This document shows positions 61,747 through 64,000 of a stretch of DNA of 64,000 nucleotides, piece after piece. The position numbers and the translations under genes were made by a program. Origin of the DNA: RGIG4140 sp045655105 (lineage in GTDB: Bacteria; Pseudomonadota; Alphaproteobacteria; CAAHEQ01; UBA3637); contig JAZOOQ010000043.1 in NCBI GenBank assembly GCA_045655105.1, positions 3,240 to 67,239 of the forward strand. Direction: 5' to 3'. Position 1 is the first letter of the stretch, and every line of letters starts with the position of its first letter. The notes under the pieces are model-generated. The model was not told where the DNA came from. It was given only the letters and a program-made list of their open reading frames with translations, and did not search any database.

Positions 61747-62610
61747 TTATTTGCTCATTATTCTGGCATCAGAATAACCTGATGACTTTAGTTTGTCAAG
61801 ACTGATTAATGCCTCTTTTTTCGTTTTTAATCCACCAATTTGAACGCAATTTAAAATCATCCCATTCACATTCTTTTGAATAATAAAAGCACGATATTCT
61901 TTTAAAGCATTTTGAAGCATAAGGGCCCTGTTTTCCTCTCGAAAAGCCCCTATTTGAATCACATATCCAAAACTTTTTTCATGTTGTTTATTACTATAGA
62001 TAATATCATCTTCTTTTGGCATTGTTTCTTTTATTGTTACTGAAGAAGTTGCTTGCCAAGGGCTTAAAATAATTTTGCTATTTGCCATAGCATCTTTAGC
62101 TTCTTTTTGAAGCAATTCTTGTTTTAAATTTTGGCTTTCAATGGCCATAATTTCCACCAAAACTTTTGTTGAGCCATCTTTATTTAGTTTTAAAACATCA
62201 GCAGCTTCCTTTGAAACATCTATGATCCTATTTTTAACCATTGGCCCACGTTCATTAATACGAACAATAACAGCTTCATTATTCTCAAGGTTGGTTACTT
62301 TAACAAGAGAGGGTAACGGCAAAGTGCGGTGCATCCCAGAAAACACCTCTTTTTTATATGTTTCACCATTTTGCGTTACGGGATGATTTTTATCATATTC
62401 AAACCAACCGGCATATCCTTCTTCAATATAGGTATAATCTTCAGCTGGTGTAAACATTTCTCCTTGAATTTCATAACTTTCACCAAGCATATAAATATTA
62501 TTTTCATCCTGAGGCAAATATTGCCCATTTGAACGCACCAATAATCCATTATCAGTGCATGAACATAAAAACAATGGTAATATTAAAAAAAACGATTGGC
62601 GAAGTTTCAT
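61747..62610 (-). CDS. rlpA: RlpA-family septal ring lytic lipoprotein with SPOR domain
   Basis: A 287-residue lipoprotein (signal ending LPLFLCSC). The double-psi barrel shows EEGYAGWFEYDK, HRTLPLPSLVKVTNLENNE and VRINERGPMVKNRIIDVSKEAADVL. NERGP replaces the more common NDRGP, so a catalytic Asp is Glu. The C-terminal 75 residues form a SPOR domain (FGYVIQIGAFREENRALM). Family members are septal lytic transglycosylases or structural relatives. It is 14 bases from the carboxypeptidase gene. Confidence 0.9.
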   Translation of the reverse strand: MKLRQSFFLILPLFLCSCTDNGLLVRSNGQYLPQDENNIYMLGESYEIQGEMFTPAEDYTYIEEGYAGWFEYDKNHPVTQNGETYKKEVFSGMHRTLPLPSLVKVTNLENNEAVIVRINERGPMVKNRIIDVSKEAADVLKLNKDGSTKVLVEIMAIESQNLKQELLQKEAKDAMANSKIILSPWQATSSVTIKETMPKEDDIIYSNKQHEKSFGYVIQIGAFREENRALMLQNALKEYRAFIIQKNVNGMILNCVQIGGLKTKKEALISLDKLKSSGYSDARIMSK

Positions 62611-62611
62611 T

Positions 62612-63841
62612 TTATTTCTCTTTCGTTAATTTTTTGATGAGTTGAACAGAAGGATACCCATCTTGGGGTAATCCTTTTCTTTTTTGATAAATTTGAATGC
62701 TTTTTCTTGTATCTTTCCCTAAAATTCCATCTGCTTTGCCTTCATAAAGGCCTTTTTGAGATAACAAAACTTGAATTCTTTCAATATCTTTGATTGAAAT
62801 TTTTTCATTTTTATGTTTTGCATAAAGTTTAAAATTTTTATCTTGCAACATATCCGATAACAATCCAACAGATAATGCATATAAAACAGAGTTATTCCAT
62901 CTTAAAATCCTGTCAAAATTCGAATAAACCAAAAACTTTGGCCCATTATAGCCCATCGGCATAATTAACTTTGCCTCAAAATCTTTTTCTTTTTCTGAAA
63001 TAGATAAAACAGGTTTAATCCCTAATTTACCCCATTCAGAAACCTTTCTAGTTGAATGTTTTGAAATTTTATTCCAATCCACTTTTTTTTGAAAGGAAAC
63101 CTCCCTTCCCCATGGCTCTTCTTGTTTCCATCCCATCTTGCTTAAATAATTTGCTGCAGAAGAAAACGCATCTGGCAAAGAATTAATCACATCTTTTTTA
63201 CCATCTCCATCGGCATCAACCGCATAAGCCGCATAAGTTGTTGGCATAAATTGAAAATTACCAAATGCACCTGCCCAAGATCCATAAAATTTTGTTGTTT
63301 CGCCTTGATCCATTAATTTTAAAAGCGTTATAAACTCTCTTGTAAAAAAAGAACGGCGGCGCTTATCAAATGATAGCGTTGCCAAAGCATCAAAAGTTTT
63401 AATATTCCCTTTAAAAAGGCCATAGTTCGTTTCAAGCCCCCAAAAAGCAACCAAATAAGAAGATGGAACTTTATACTTTTCTTCCATTGATTTTAGAAAT
63501 GCTTGATTTTGCTTTAAAATTTCGCGTCCTTTTTTAATTCGCGATTCGGATAAAGTTCTTGTTGTATAGTCCCAAAAAGAAAGCAAAAACTCTGATTGTT
63601 TTTTATCAGAATCTAACACATTTTTAAGCAACTTTACTTCAGATAACACCTTGTTTAAATTGGATTTTCTTACACCCTGACTCAAAGCAGTTTCTTTAAA
63701 ATCTTTCTTCCACTTTTCAAAATCTTGACGCATATCAGCATTCAATGAGTCAGCTGCAAAAATACAAGGCGATGCAAAAAAAATATTTAAAAACACACAA
63801 GTTGTTGAAATAATTGTTAAAAATTTGTTTTTTTGTTTCAT
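62612..63841 (-). CDS. Lytic murein transglycosylase (MltB family) with peptidoglycan-binding domain
   Basis: A 409-residue exported enzyme. The signal peptide is near residues 1-29. The GH103-like catalytic part has VAFWGLETNYGLFKG with the catalytic Glu, FQFMPTTYAAYAVDADGDG and AANYLSKMGWKQ. The C-terminal 65 residues are a PG_binding_1 domain (VLLSQKGLYEGKADGILGKDT). It heads the wall cluster and precedes rlpA by one base, so the two are co-transcribed. Confidence 0.93.
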   Translation of the reverse strand: MKQKNKFLTIISTTCVFLNIFFASPCIFAADSLNADMRQDFEKWKKDFKETALSQGVRKSNLNKVLSEVKLLKNVLDSDKKQSEFLLSFWDYTTRTLSESRIKKGREILKQNQAFLKSMEEKYKVPSSYLVAFWGLETNYGLFKGNIKTFDALATLSFDKRRRSFFTREFITLLKLMDQGETTKFYGSWAGAFGNFQFMPTTYAAYAVDADGDGKKDVINSLPDAFSSAANYLSKMGWKQEEPWGREVSFQKKVDWNKISKHSTRKVSEWGKLGIKPVLSISEKEKDFEAKLIMPMGYNGPKFLVYSNFDRILRWNNSVLYALSVGLLSDMLQDKNFKLYAKHKNEKISIKDIERIQVLLSQKGLYEGKADGILGKDTRKSIQIYQKRKGLPQDGYPSVQLIKKLTKEK

Positions 63842-63899
63842 ATTTAGCCCTTTTTTCTGCTTTTTTTTATAATATAATACATTTTTTTAAAAAAAGCAC

Positions 63900-63927
63900 T
63901 TGATTTTTTATTTTTTTCGTGTATAGT
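63900..63927 (+). promoter_or_regulatory. Promoter for tRNA-Ser
   Basis: TTGATT (63900-63905), 16 bases ending CGTG, TATAGT (63922-63927), about 15 bases upstream of the tRNA 5' end. Confidence 0.6.
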
Positions 63928-63941
63928 TAAATTTATCGACT

Positions 63942-64000
63942 GGATGGGTGGTCGAGTGGTTTAAGGCTCCGGTCTTGAAAACCGGCGTGGGGGTAACTCC
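63942..64000 (+). tRNA. tRNA-Ser (anticodon UGA), cut by the window end
   Basis: GGATGGG acceptor, GTGGTCGAGTGGTTTAAGGC D-arm region, anticodon loop CTTGAAA (anticodon TGA) on a CCGGT/ACCGG stem, then the start of the long variable arm (GTGGGGGTAACTCC). Long variable arm and anticodon agree on serine. The T-arm and 3' end lie beyond the window. Confidence 0.93.

Overview
The window looks like chromosomal sequence from an AT-rich alphaproteobacterium living with little oxygen, probably host- or gut-associated. The lineage rests on gene order: mltB-rlpA-dac-tmk-holB-tatD-MBL, lspA next to a small lipoprotein gene, secB divergent from timA-mltA-smr-tsaD, and tsaE-amgK-murU-addB-addA are all arrangements familiar from Alphaproteobacteria. 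The lifestyle rests on a full-length pyruvate:ferredoxin oxidoreductase, four ankyrin-type proteins and a type IV secretion coupling protein. Both lineage and lifestyle are inferences from gene content. No rRNA operon, phage, insertion sequence or CRISPR array was seen.

Layout. Positions 1-5 kb are accessory: the tail of an unknown gene, an MccF-like S66 peptidase, a radical SAM protein, two GNAT acetyltransferases, and two copies of a structured repeat next to terminators. Positions 5-10.7 kb hold a UDG-like protein, a divergent DXS-like enzyme, a lipoprotein, a pilin-like protein, a cupin and a glycosyltransferase. cysS (10.8-12.2 kb) is preceded by a leader peptide with five consecutive Cys codons and an attenuator. 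Positions 12.7-18 kb hold an unknown coiled-coil protein, an XRE regulator, a degenerate HD protein, a PHP phosphoesterase and two ankyrin proteins. Positions 18.5-24.8 kb hold an OmpA-like lipoprotein, a 1616-residue protein joining an M48-type metallopeptidase to a UbiB/ADCK-like domain, and a third ankyrin protein. tRNA-Leu(UAA) lies at 25.2 kb.

Positions 25.5-31 kb carry a SPOR protein, a site-2 protease, dut and yajC-secD-secF. nifJ, mutL, pgi and lspA follow on the minus strand to 39.3 kb. A pentapeptide-repeat gene, apparently with a leaderless transcript, and a VirD4/TraG-like ATPase occupy 39.4-42.7 kb. From 42.7 to 52.1 kb the minus strand holds addAB, the MurU/AmgK recycling pair, tsaE and secB. 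The plus strand then carries timA, mltA, an Smr protein, tsaD, an ankyrin-like protein and trxA. A gene-free stretch of about 1.1 kb (56.4-57.5 kb) has two copies of a 79-nt identical stem-loop. The last block (57.5-63.8 kb, minus strand) is a cell-wall and replication cluster. The window ends inside tRNA-Ser(UGA).

Most genes are core functions: DNA repair (addAB, mutL), protein export (secB, secDF, yajC, lspA), wall turnover (mltA, mltB, rlpA, D-Ala carboxypeptidase, MurU/AmgK) and tRNA modification (tsaD, tsaE). The novel material lies mainly between genes and in the 19-24 kb giant gene.
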